Below, piece by piece: positions 26,033 through 33,641 of a stretch of DNA of 59,550 nucleotides. The DNA lies in the NCBI GenBank assembly GCA_902805635.1, contig CADCTC010000035.1, forward strand, positions 4,574 through 64,123, written 5' to 3'. Under the pieces are notes generated by a model that saw only the letters and a program-made list of their open reading frames with translations, had not been told where the DNA came from and ran no database searches. The stretch comes from an uncultured Chloroflexota bacterium. Its GTDB lineage: Bacteria; Chloroflexota; UBA11872; UBA12225. Each line of letters begins with the position of its first letter. The first letter of the stretch is position 1. A program made the translations under genes and the position numbers.

Positions 26033-26752
26033 CTAGCGCACGCCGATCTTCACTTCCGCCGTCATGCCTGGATAGAGCGGTTGCGCTGGATCCTGACCCG
26101 CCGCGGTAGCGCCCGCGGTGCCCCCCGGCTCCGGCAGCTCCAGGCTAATGCGCACCGCTACGGTCTGTGCCGGGCGCGTGGTCGCGGCGCTCGTGTTGCG
26201 GTTGGTGCCGGCAGCGGCCTGGCGCTGCGCTTGGCCCCCCGCGCCTGCCAGCGCGGACTGCGTTGCCGGGGTGATCTCTTCCACCGTGCCGGCCAGCGTC
26301 ATCCCCGCTGCTTCAATGCGCACCTCCGCCTGCTGCCCGCGCCGCAGCAGGCGGGCTCGCGCCTCCTCCACGTTGGCCACGATCCACAGGTGATCCAGGT
26401 CACCGATCGTCACCACCGGCTGCCCCGCGCCAATCGCCGCGCCTTCATCCGTGGGGAGGTTGAGGACGGTGCCCGCCAGTGGCGCGCGCACGTTCAGGCG
26501 CACCCGTGCCGGCCCGCTCATCCAGGCCACCACGGCACCTTCCTCCACCACGTCTCCCACCCGCACCAGGTACTGTCCCACCTGTCCGGCCGCCGGCGCC
26601 TGCGCGTTCACGATGCGCGCCGCGACGTGCGCGTCCCTGGTGGTGACGAAGAAGCTGGCGTTCCGCCACACGTCTACCAGCGCCATGATGGCGCCGGCGA
26701 GCAAGGGCGCCAGCGCCACACCCACCAGCAGAGCGATTCGTTTACGCGTCAC
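26033..26752 (-). CDS. HlyD-family membrane fusion / periplasmic adaptor-like protein
   Basis: 239 aa from GTG 26752. An N-terminal membrane helix (about residues 7-27) is followed by a biotinyl-lipoyl-like barrel (VNAQAPAAGQVGQYLVRVGDVVEEGAVVAWM, NVRAPLAGTVLNLPTDEGAAIGAGQPVVTIGDLDHLWIVANVEE). A shorter beta domain ends in YPGMTAEVKI. The long coiled-coil hairpin of classical adaptors is missing, so the protein is compact. It is the first gene of the ABC exporter operon and presumably assists substrate handover on the outer face of the membrane. Confidence 0.87.
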   Translation of the reverse strand: MTRKRIALLVGVALAPLLAGAIMALVDVWRNASFFVTTRDAHVAARIVNAQAPAAGQVGQYLVRVGDVVEEGAVVAWMSGPARVRLNVRAPLAGTVLNLPTDEGAAIGAGQPVVTIGDLDHLWIVANVEEARARLLRRGQQAEVRIEAAGMTLAGTVEEITPATQSALAGAGGQAQRQAAAGTNRNTSAATTRPAQTVAVRISLELPEPGGTAGATAAGQDPAQPLYPGMTAEVKIGVR

Positions 26753-26866
26753 GCCGGCTTCTGCGCTCCACTTCTGGCGCTAAGGCTAGCGCATAGTAGA
26801 CTCGAACAACGACCATCCTGCGTCTCGTTCTAGATGCGCGCCAGGCGCGCCAGGCATCGTTCCCCT

Positions 26867-27496
26867 ATGAGCCAGCCGTACGTGAAGTGGGCCGACGAAG
26901 AGGCCCCGAGCCCCTCCGACCAGCGCGTCCGCGCCGCGTGGCTTGTGCGCGACGTGCAGGACAGCTTTGGCGAGCACCAGGATGTGCTCGCCTACCTGGG
27001 CGAACGGCCTGAGATTTCCCCAGTTCTTGAGGAAGAGCTCACCGCGCTCTATCCGGAAGTGGACTTCGACTGGGCGGCGTTGCGCCGCGCCGTGACAGCA
27101 GCGCCGCCGACCGATGTCTCCACCCTCACCGACGACGAGGTAGCGCTGCGTCTGCGCCAGCTTGCCCAGGAGCGCGGGCTCTCGCCCATGGAGCTCTCGC
27201 TCCGGCTGGGGTACAGCCAGCGCCAGATCCTGCCCGAGCTGCTCGCGCTGCTCGACGGTGAAGGCAACGTCGCGCGCCTAGAGCGCAGCGCCGGGAGCAT
27301 CTTCGAGTACCTGGCGAAGAGCCACCTCGACTACGCGTTCCTGGTCTACAAGGCGCGCCTCTTCTTCCAGGACGAGACTGCGGCCCTGGAGGAGGCCATT
27401 CGCTCAGAGCCAAGTGGCTACGGCGATGCCGCCTGGCAGGCGCGCCGCGCATTCTGGCGAACGCACCTGGACGCGTATCGGGCTCGCCGGACGTAA
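26867..27496 (+). CDS. Hypothetical protein with possible helix-turn-helix segment
   Basis: 209 aa from ATG 26867; the open frame begins at 26834 but the extra residues are Arg-rich and unlikely. Soluble and mostly helical. Residues about 85-125 (ALRLRQLAQERGLSPMELSLRLGYSQRQILPELLALL) read like a small helix-turn-helix. The C-terminus is aromatic (YLAKSHLDYAFLVYKARLFFQ). No family is recognised. It diverges from the exporter operon, so a regulatory role is conceivable but unproven. Confidence 0.7.
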   Translation: MSQPYVKWADEEAPSPSDQRVRAAWLVRDVQDSFGEHQDVLAYLGERPEISPVLEEELTALYPEVDFDWAALRRAVTAAPPTDVSTLTDDEVALRLRQLAQERGLSPMELSLRLGYSQRQILPELLALLDGEGNVARLERSAGSIFEYLAKSHLDYAFLVYKARLFFQDETAALEEAIRSEPSGYGDAAWQARRAFWRTHLDAYRARRT

Positions 27497-27514
27497 CCCG
27501 TGGTTTCCGCTCGT

Positions 27515-27563
27515 CCGTTCACTCTGAGCCTGTCGAAGGGCATGGTTCGACCAGCTCACTACT
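27515..27563. repeat. Degenerate copy of the ttcg/tgagc intergenic repeat
   Basis: ccgttcactctgagcctgtc with cgaaggg (27515-27540), followed by ggttcgaccagctcact, matches parts of the palindromic element at 1-64 and 1271-1297. It lies 18 bases past the stop of the preceding gene. Bases 27564-27767 beyond it show no gene, RNA or further repeat that I can identify. Confidence 0.6.
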
Positions 27564-27767
27564 AACCGAGAGCCGCATCGGTTCAAAGGCTGCGCCAAAC
27601 ACCGAGCGCCCGTGGATGACCACAGAGACCGTGCAACTTCCGCCTCTCCACGCCGTTGACAGTGATGCACGCCCCAGAGGCTGCGCGCCGCGGCCGGCGG
27701 CGCGTGGACGGGGGGTCCGTGCGCTGCCCTTTCCGCTCGAACCGATCTGGGCAGCGTAATCCGGTCC

Positions 27768-27809
27768 GAACACAAAGACGCCCACCGTACGGTGGGCGTC
27801 TTTGTGTTC
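27768..27809. terminator. 42-bp perfect palindrome, likely bidirectional terminator
   Basis: gaacacaaagacgcccaccg continues into its exact reverse complement with no unpaired bases (arms 27768-27788 and 27789-27809). The GC-rich core is flanked by cacaaag and ctttgtg, so both strands end in a short U-rich run. It lies between two convergent genes (ends at 27496 and 27836), where a two-way terminator is expected. Confidence 0.85.
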
Positions 27810-27835
27810 GGCAGCCGCGGTAGCTGTGACTACTG

Positions 27836-28051
27836 CTACGCCTTCGGGCCCGCGAGTAGTGCAATCGCCTGAGCTGCGCGCACGAACTTGTTCTCCGCAA
27901 GCTGCCGGATGGTGCGCACGTTGAGCGCCTTCTGGATTGCCTCGGAGTCCGCCTTGCTCACGCCCTGCAGCGCGTCGATGGGCAGCTCGGCAATTTCAGC
28001 GAACTCCTTGCCCTCGAACGACTTGTCGATGTACTTGCCAATGTCGGCCAT
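27836..28051 (-). CDS. Small helical protein (helix-hairpin-helix-like)
   Basis: 71 aa from ATG 28051, chosen for aggagaa upstream on the minus strand. The frame is open to 28423 but the extension is not protein-like. The sequence is compact and all-helical, with IDALQGVSKADSEAIQKALNVRTIRQLAENKFVRAAQAI. This resembles the GVSxxDAxxLxxAxxIxTIxDLA pattern of helix-hairpin-helix/SAM-like domains. It may bind nucleic acid or protein. Its own transcription unit is closed by the 42-bp palindrome. Confidence 0.72.
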   Translation of the reverse strand: MADIGKYIDKSFEGKEFAEIAELPIDALQGVSKADSEAIQKALNVRTIRQLAENKFVRAAQAIALLAGPKA

Positions 28052-28309
28052 GTCCGTGTGATTCTCCTGGCGCCCGCCCCCAGATCGGCGCCTGCGTCTG
28101 AATTCTGGCTGGTCTGACGCCATTCCCCCAGCGTCAGATAGCGGGATGAAGTAAGCAGCAGGCGGCGTGCCACGCGCTATTGGAGTGCGCTTTTGGAGTG
28201 GAATGCCGGGCTCGCGACGCCCGGCAGCATACTCGGCCACCGAGACGCTGGTACTATGCGCGCAGCACACGCCGGTCCCGTTCGCTCTTCCAGCAGCACG
28301 CCTACACCT

Positions 28310-29218
28310 ATGGACACTCAATCTCAGTCCGGCTTCACCGTCGGCATCGTCGGCGTCGGCCGGATGGGCGTCAACATCGCGCGCCACCTCAAGGACGTGG
28401 GTTTCCCAGTGGTGGCTATCCATGACACTCGTGCTGAGGTGGCGCGTGACCTGGCGGCGGAACTGGGCGCATGCGCAGTGGAGACGCCGGCGGCGGTCAC
28501 GCGGGACGCGCAGATAGTGCTCACCGTGGTGAGCGATGACGCCGCCATGCGCGCCATCTTCGCCGATCCCGAACGGTCACCAGACAGCCTGCTCACTGGC
28601 GCGGCGGGGCGGCTATTCGTGAATTGCGCCACGGTCAGCCCCGCCGCGCATGTGGAGGTGGAGCGCCTCGCCCACGCCGCGGGCGCGCAGAGCCTGGAGG
28701 CGTGCATGGCCAGCAGCATCACCCAGGCGCGGGACGGGACGCTCTACCTGATGGTGGCGGGCACGACGGAAGCGTTCGAGCGGGCGCGCCCGGTCCTGGA
28801 GGCGATGAGCAGCGCGCTGCGGCACGTGGGGCCGGCCGGACGCGCGGCGCAGGTCAAGGCGCTGGTGAACATGGTGATGAACAGCAACACCGCGGCGCTG
28901 GCAGAAGGGCTAGGGCTTGGGGCGGCGCTGGGGCTGGACCTGGGCATGCTGCGTGAGGTGTTTGCCCAGACGGGGGCTGCTTCGCGCGTGCTGGAGACCG
29001 ACGGCGAAGACATGCAGCTGCGCCAGCACGACGTCTACTTCTCGGCCGCGCACGCTGCTAAGGACTCGGGGATTGCCCTGGATCTGGCGCGCGAGGCGGG
29101 CCTCGATCTACCGGTTGCCGAGGCCGCGCGTGGCCAGTTCGAGCGGCTGGTCCAGGCTGGCAAGGGGGAGCTGGACAAGTCCGCCGTGGCCGAGCTCACC
29201 TTCCCAGGACGCGCCTGA
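28310..29218 (+). CDS. NAD(P)-dependent beta-hydroxyacid dehydrogenase (HIBADH family)
   Basis: 302 aa from ATG 28310; the longer frame from 28193 lacks a good start. The N-terminal Rossmann fold has GIVGVGRMGVNIARHL. The substrate-binding segment reads FVNCATVSPAAHVEVE, and the catalytic Lys region is GRAAQVKALVNMVMNSN. The all-helical C-terminal domain is complete. Members oxidise 3-hydroxyisobutyrate, tartronate semialdehyde and related acids. The substrate here is unknown. A hypothetical gene follows after 7 bases and is probably co-transcribed. Confidence 0.9.
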   Translation: MDTQSQSGFTVGIVGVGRMGVNIARHLKDVGFPVVAIHDTRAEVARDLAAELGACAVETPAAVTRDAQIVLTVVSDDAAMRAIFADPERSPDSLLTGAAGRLFVNCATVSPAAHVEVERLAHAAGAQSLEACMASSITQARDGTLYLMVAGTTEAFERARPVLEAMSSALRHVGPAGRAAQVKALVNMVMNSNTAALAEGLGLGAALGLDLGMLREVFAQTGAASRVLETDGEDMQLRQHDVYFSAAHAAKDSGIALDLAREAGLDLPVAEAARGQFERLVQAGKGELDKSAVAELTFPGRA

Positions 29219-29225
29219 TCCCACC

Positions 29226-29660
29226 ATGGCAGAATGGACGCGCGGACGCATGTGGATCGAGCTGGATTTTGACGAGCAACGCTTCCCCGAGCCGGTCTGG
29301 GATTCGCTGTATGTGACGGCGCGCGCGCTGCGCCACGTGGGCGGCGACGCAATCGAGCGCGTCCGCATCGAAGCGCACCGCACCGAGGTGGACGGCAGCG
29401 CCGCCACGCTGCTGCGCATGACGGTTACCCTTCTGGTGAACGGCGCCGGCCATGTCCGCACGATCGAGTTCGGTGCGGCCGGGCGCTGGCGCGTGCGCTC
29501 GGCCTCTCTCGGCGACGACACGCCGTTCCAGACGTTCCTCCCCAAGTCCCAGCACGCGTACGAGCACGACCTCATCAACCGCACCGAGCTGCAAGTGGCG
29601 CTGCTCCACCAGGAAGTGCCCCGCTGGATCGAATCTCTGCGCCAATCCGCCCCGACCTGA
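29226..29660 (+). CDS. Hypothetical protein
   Basis: 144 aa from ATG 29226, 7 bases after the preceding dehydrogenase gene. The sequence is soluble with predicted beta strands (RVRIEAHRTEVDGSAATLLRMTVTLLV, HVRTIEFGAAGRWRV) and a C-terminal helix. There is no membrane segment, cysteine or known motif. It is likely translated with the dehydrogenase. Function unknown. Confidence 0.65.
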   Translation: MAEWTRGRMWIELDFDEQRFPEPVWDSLYVTARALRHVGGDAIERVRIEAHRTEVDGSAATLLRMTVTLLVNGAGHVRTIEFGAAGRWRVRSASLGDDTPFQTFLPKSQHAYEHDLINRTELQVALLHQEVPRWIESLRQSAPT

Positions 29661-29737
29661 TCCAGTAGGGCGCGCGTGTCGGGGACAGCGGCGGTGGGCA
29701 GCCGTCGTGGAAGCGGCGCCACTCTACCCTGTACGTT

Positions 29738-29857
29738 CTATTCCTTCGATAGCTGCGCCACTGCGTCTTCGTCGAGCTCTACTCCCAGCCCAGGGCCGTC
29801 GGGCACCTGGAGGTAGCCGCCCTCCGGCAGCAGCGGCGTCTTGAAGATGCCGCTGCG
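29738..29857 (-). pseudogene. Remnant: C-terminus of an enolase-superfamily (mandelate racemase-like) enzyme
   Basis: The last 38 residues before the stop (FKTPLLPEGGYLQVPDGPGLGV, then ELDEDAV) match the highly characteristic end of mandelate racemase/muconate lactonizing enzymes, which close with PDGPGLGVELDE. Upstream of this point the frame runs into the start region of the following plus-strand gene and shows no barrel sequence. The rest of the gene is gone. A short ggtggctggt duplication (about 29860-29877) marks the breakpoint. Confidence 0.72.
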
Positions 29858-29905
29858 CTGGTGGCTGGTGGCTGGTGTACCGGCGCCTACCGGCACAATG
29901 GATGC

Positions 29906-31036
29906 ATGGCCCGCTTTGCTGTCCGGCTGCTCATCCGCCTGCGGCGGGCCGCAGCGTTGGTCGCGATGCCCATGACGGCGTTCCTGCTTGCCGTGCTGCC
30001 GCGGACTGCCTTCGCGCACGAGAAGTGGTTCACCGATCCCGTTTATCACCCCACGGATTGGGCTCTTGTCTTCAGTGGCCGCACGGCGGTTGCGCTGGGC
30101 GGCGGCCTGGCTGCGGTGGCTGTGGCCGGCCTGCTGCAGCGCCTGATCGGCGATCCAGGGTGGCCGCGGCTGCCGTTCTTGCACCGCATGGCGAGCGGCG
30201 ACGTCAAGCTGCTCGCCGTGCAGACCGCCATCGCGCTCATCTATATGGCCGTTCGCCTAGCGCTCCTGGTGCCGCAGCTCACGCTCGCCCCCTCACTGCT
30301 CGGGTTCGCCGTCGCCGCGGTTGAAGTAGCTATCGCGTTTTCCTTTATCACCGGGGTGCTGGACCGCGCCGGTGCAGTGGCGTTGCTATTGTTGGGCCTG
30401 CTGGTGTTGGTCCTCAATGGGCCACTAACCCTACTGGCCCAGGCCCACTACGCCGGCATCGCGGTCGCGGTGCTGCTGGTGGGGAGCAGCCGCCAGATCC
30501 GGGCGCCGCGCCCTCCGTTCGACGCGCCGGAGTGGGCTGCGCGTGGCGTTGCCATTCTGCGCGTCCTCACCGGGGTCGCGATCCTATCGCTTGCTCTCGG
30601 CGACAAGATCTGGAACCCCGACCTCGGTCGCGCCTTTCTGGAAGGCTATCCCCACTTCAACGTCACCCATGCGCTTGCCGGCACAGGGTTGCCCATCGCG
30701 CTCTCCGACGATGTCTTCGTCCTCGCAGCCGGAGTTATCGAGACCGCCGCGGGGCTGCTGCTGCTCTCCGGCTTCCTGACCCGCGCCGTGATCCTGGTGC
30801 TCCTGGTGCCTTTCAACCTGACGGTGCCATTTCTTCCCGCGGAGGAGATGATTGGCCACCTGCCGATCTTCGGCATCCTCTACGTCCTGCTGATTCACGG
30901 CGCCGGGAGCCTGCGTGGTCGCGCCCTGGACCGGCACGGACACGAGGATGCCGAAGCCGCTCAGGACCGTGCCAGCCACCCCAGCAGCAGCACGGTCGCC
31001 AGCGCCGCCCCAGCCAGCGGCCACAGGAGCGTGTAG
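29906..31036 (+). CDS. Polytopic membrane protein with DoxX-like C-terminal half
   Basis: 376 aa from ATG 29906. A cleavable-looking signal or first helix ends in AFAHEKWF at about residue 38, then eight or so further membrane segments follow. The C-terminal half (RVLTGVAILSLALGDKIWNPDLGRAFLE, AGVIETAAGLLLLSGFLTRAVIL) resembles the DoxX/DoxD four-helix family. The HEKWFTDP motif after the first helix is reminiscent of secreted or copper-related membrane proteins, but no metal site is proven. Function unknown. The 3' end overlaps a small minus-strand gene. Confidence 0.78.
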   Translation: MARFAVRLLIRLRRAAALVAMPMTAFLLAVLPRTAFAHEKWFTDPVYHPTDWALVFSGRTAVALGGGLAAVAVAGLLQRLIGDPGWPRLPFLHRMASGDVKLLAVQTAIALIYMAVRLALLVPQLTLAPSLLGFAVAAVEVAIAFSFITGVLDRAGAVALLLLGLLVLVLNGPLTLLAQAHYAGIAVAVLLVGSSRQIRAPRPPFDAPEWAARGVAILRVLTGVAILSLALGDKIWNPDLGRAFLEGYPHFNVTHALAGTGLPIALSDDVFVLAAGVIETAAGLLLLSGFLTRAVILVLLVPFNLTVPFLPAEEMIGHLPIFGILYVLLIHGAGSLRGRALDRHGHEDAEAAQDRASHPSSSTVASAAPASGHRSV

Positions 31037-31200
31037 CGCCCGGCTCCGCGTGTGCCGGCGCCCAGGCCGCCGAGACTGCCCAGCGAGCCCTGAAAGCCGG
31101 ACGGTCGCCCGCTAATTCCGCCGGTCCGCCGCGGCAGCGCCACGGTCTGTCCAGAACGCCGCCGCCGCCATAGATGGCGCCCCCGTGCGTCCGCCTTCAT
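30961..31200 (-). CDS. Small basic protein with C-terminal membrane helix
   Basis: 79 aa. ATG 31200 is preceded by ggaggag at ideal distance on the minus strand, which is the main reason for accepting it. The N-terminal half is Arg-rich (RGRHLWRRRRSGQT), then comes a Gly/Ser stretch and a single C-terminal helix (YTLLWPLAGAALATVLLLGWL). It could be tail-anchored. It overlaps the preceding gene's 3' end by 76 bases in the opposite direction. No family is known. Confidence 0.5.
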   Translation of the reverse strand: MKADARGRHLWRRRRSGQTVALPRRTGGISGRPSGFQGSLGSLGGLGAGTRGAGRYTLLWPLAGAALATVLLLGWLARS

Positions 31201-31545
31201 CGCTGCTCCTCCGGCAAATCAAGGCGCGCAATTGTCCCCGTCCCCGTGCTTGCGCGCCGGTCCTCCAGAATACCGCGGCGGCCGTCCGGTAGCGTCCGTG
31301 GCGGGGGCGGCGCCACCTACTTCCAGGGACGTAGCCGTGACTGATAGACTCCAGATGAGAAGCGACGCGCCGCGCGCCGCCCGCGCCACCCACGACCACG
31401 AGCGCCCTCCCACTTCCGCCGCTCGCCCTGAGTCGGTCGCAGGCCATTTCTCGAGGACACCGCGCCTCCGGTCCTCGGTTTCGCGTGTCCCTGCGCCTGC
31501 GGGCGCACGTCGCGCGAGATTGTGATGCAGGAAGAAGGATTTGCC
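31201..31545. other. 345-base gap without a convincing gene
   Basis: The stretch between the small minus-strand gene and the TIR gene contains only short, compositionally odd frames without ribosome binding sites. It presumably holds divergent promoters for the two flanking genes, but I could not identify -35/-10 boxes. Confidence 0.4.
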
Positions 31546-32571
31546 ATGACCCAGGTCTACTACGCGTACTCTGAAGCGGATGCCCGCCACCGTGACCCGC
31601 TCGAGCGCCAGCTCCGCAACCTCAAGCAGCGCGGTGTCATCAGCGACTGGCACGGCCGTGCCGTCGGCCGCGTCAACGCCCGCGGCGAGGTGAGCCCCCA
31701 CGCCAAGGACGCCGACGTGGTGCTGCTGCTCACCAGCAGCGACCTCGTCTCCAGCGACTACTTGCACGGCCCTGAGCTCAACCTGGCTCTGGAGCGCCAC
31801 CGCAAGGGGGAGGCGCGCGTCATCTCGGTGCTGCTGCGTCCGTGCAACCTGAAGGGCACGCCCTTTGCCAACCTGCCGTCGCTGCCGCGCGACGGCAAGC
31901 CGGTGACGCGCTGGAGCGACACCGAGGCCGCCTTCCAGGCCATCGCCGCCGGTATCGCCGGCCCCAGGGCGGCCACCACCGCGACCACGGCAGCAACCGG
32001 CGACGAGGGCAGTGAGGCGCAGCCAGCGGCCCCGCAGGCCAACGGCACATCTGCCGGCACGGCCGGCGCCGCGTCGCGGCCCGCCGCTACGGCGCCGTCT
32101 GGCCCCGCCGGTCCCTCTTCCGCGGAGGTGGCGCTGCGCCCCGATGAGATTGGTCCCGACTACACGGCAGTCGAACAGCCCGGCGCCGCCGAAGCGGCCC
32201 AAGGTGCGGCCCAGGGTGATGCCGGGCGCAAGTTCGTCAGCCAGGCCCGTGCAGGCTCCCGGCGCGTCGCGCAGCTGGTGTATCAGGCCAATGACACCGC
32301 CGACGCCGTCGCCCGCCTCGAGAGCGCCGTGCGCTCAGAAGTCTCACGGGGTGCTGAGCTTGATCCGGCCGGCTCGATCACCTTTGCCGGCGCCACAATG
32401 CGCCGCGTGCGCGCCGCCGGCAAGACGCTCACATCGAGCATGCTGGCTGCTAAGGGACGCTACCTCATCGCCGTCAAGGTCATCGATCCGGCTGGTACGG
32501 AGAGTGAGCAGGACGCAATGGCCTTCGCGGAGAGTCTCACCAGCCGCTTGCTGGCGCGCATCCCCTTCTAG
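31546..32571 (+). CDS. TIR-domain protein with unknown C-terminal domain
   Basis: 341 aa from ATG 31546 with gaagaagg upstream. Residues 1-135 match bacterial TIR domains: VYYAYSEADARHRDPLERQL, ADVVLLLTSSDLVSSDYLHGPEL and RVISVLLRPCNLKGTPFANL. Glu77 is at the position of the NADase catalytic glutamate. An Ala/Pro/Gly linker (about 136-230) leads to a C-terminal alpha/beta domain of about 110 residues (SITFAGATMRRVRAAGKTL, GRYLIAVKVIDPAGTE) that I do not recognise. TIR proteins in bacteria degrade NAD in antiphage defence or act as protein adaptors. No defence genes surround this one. Confidence 0.85.
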   Translation: MTQVYYAYSEADARHRDPLERQLRNLKQRGVISDWHGRAVGRVNARGEVSPHAKDADVVLLLTSSDLVSSDYLHGPELNLALERHRKGEARVISVLLRPCNLKGTPFANLPSLPRDGKPVTRWSDTEAAFQAIAAGIAGPRAATTATTAATGDEGSEAQPAAPQANGTSAGTAGAASRPAATAPSGPAGPSSAEVALRPDEIGPDYTAVEQPGAAEAAQGAAQGDAGRKFVSQARAGSRRVAQLVYQANDTADAVARLESAVRSEVSRGAELDPAGSITFAGATMRRVRAAGKTLTSSMLAAKGRYLIAVKVIDPAGTESEQDAMAFAESLTSRLLARIPF

Positions 32572-32586
32572 GCCCGCGTCGCTGGC

Positions 32587-33627
32587 ATGCGTGGCCCTGG
32601 CGGCCTGGGGGGCCTGGTGGCTCTCCCGCGCCTGGACCTATGCGAGAAGCCATCCCCCCTACAGCACGCGCCGCGTCTGAGCGCGCGACTGGGCGTAGAG
32701 GTGTGGCTCAAGCGCGATGACCTGCTCGGTCCCGCCTTCGGCGGCAACAAGGCACGCAAGCTGGAGTACCTGCTGGCGGACGCCCGCGTCCAGGGCGCCG
32801 ACTGCGTGATCACCTGCGGCGCCGCGCAGTCGAATCACGCGCGGCTGACCGCCGCCTGTGCCAATCTGGCTGGCCTGGACGCGTACCTGGTCTTGCGCAG
32901 CATGGATGATCCCGCGGAGCAGGGCAACCTGTTGCTGGACCACTTGCTGGGCGCACGCGTGCAGATCGTGCGCACGCACCGCACTGCCAACCTGGCGGTA
33001 GCGATGCAGACACTCGCCGGCCGCTTGCGTGCGGAGGGCCGTCGGCCGTACGTCATCCCAGTGGGAGGATCGACCGCTTTGGGCGCCGTGGGGTACGCCG
33101 CTGGGCTCGTCGAGCTCGATGCGCAGAGTGTCTCGGCCGGTCTGGAGCCATGCGCCGTGTACCACGCAAGCAGCTCCGGTGGCACGCAAGCGGGGCTGGC
33201 GGTGGCGGCAGCGGCCTTGCACGCCGGGGGGCGCCCGTGGCGAGTCATCGGCGTAGACGTGGACGGGGACCCCGATGGACTGCGCACCACCGTCACCGCC
33301 TTGGCGCGCGATGCCGCGGCGCTGATCCAATCCGGCGATCCACCGCTCGTCCCTGCTGTTGACCCCGCTCCGCATGTGCGCGTGCTGGCCGGGTATACGG
33401 GCCCCGGCTACGGCATCGTCTCAGAGGAGGGGCTGGCCGCTATCCGGCTGCTCGCGGAGATGGAGGGGGTGTTCGTCGACCCGGTCTACACGAGCAAGGC
33501 GCTGGCCGGGATAGTTGGCGCGGTGCGCTGCGGAGACCTTCCGCACGGCAGCAGTGTCGTCTTCTGGCACACTGGCGGCACTCCGGCGCTGTTCGCCTAC
33601 GCGCACGAGCTTGCCGGCGCAGGTTGA
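32587..33627 (+). CDS. PLP-dependent D-cysteine desulfhydrase / ACC deaminase family enzyme
   Basis: 346 aa from ATG 32587, although an in-frame GTG at 32617 would trim a Gly-rich leader. The family features are VWLKRDDLLGPAFGGNKARKLEYL, with Lys55 as the PLP-binding lysine, and TCGAAQSNHARLTAA. SSSGGTQAGLAV, for the phosphate cup, and the C-terminal FWHTGGTPALFAY are also present. Known members convert D-cysteine to pyruvate, sulfide and ammonia, or open aminocyclopropane-carboxylate. Sequence alone does not separate these. It lies 15 bases after the TIR gene on the same strand. Confidence 0.9.
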   Translation: MRGPGGLGGLVALPRLDLCEKPSPLQHAPRLSARLGVEVWLKRDDLLGPAFGGNKARKLEYLLADARVQGADCVITCGAAQSNHARLTAACANLAGLDAYLVLRSMDDPAEQGNLLLDHLLGARVQIVRTHRTANLAVAMQTLAGRLRAEGRRPYVIPVGGSTALGAVGYAAGLVELDAQSVSAGLEPCAVYHASSSGGTQAGLAVAAAALHAGGRPWRVIGVDVDGDPDGLRTTVTALARDAAALIQSGDPPLVPAVDPAPHVRVLAGYTGPGYGIVSEEGLAAIRLLAEMEGVFVDPVYTSKALAGIVGAVRCGDLPHGSSVVFWHTGGTPALFAYAHELAGAG

Positions 33628-33641
33628 AGGAGACACAACGC

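Noticed and set aside
27541-27600. ggttcgac and ggttcaaa stretches resembling a tRNA T-loop
   Set aside because: No matching acceptor stem, anticodon arm or D-arm could be folded around either. The first belongs to the intergenic repeat.
31232-31525. Plus-strand open frame of 97 codons before the TIR gene
   Set aside because: Arg/Pro/Ala-rich composition typical of a random frame in GC-rich DNA, with no ribosome binding site and no motif.
31546-33627. A TIR-based antiphage system made of the TIR gene and its neighbour
   Set aside because: The neighbour is a typical metabolic PLP enzyme and no sensor, nuclease or other defence gene is nearby. The TIR protein is reported alone.
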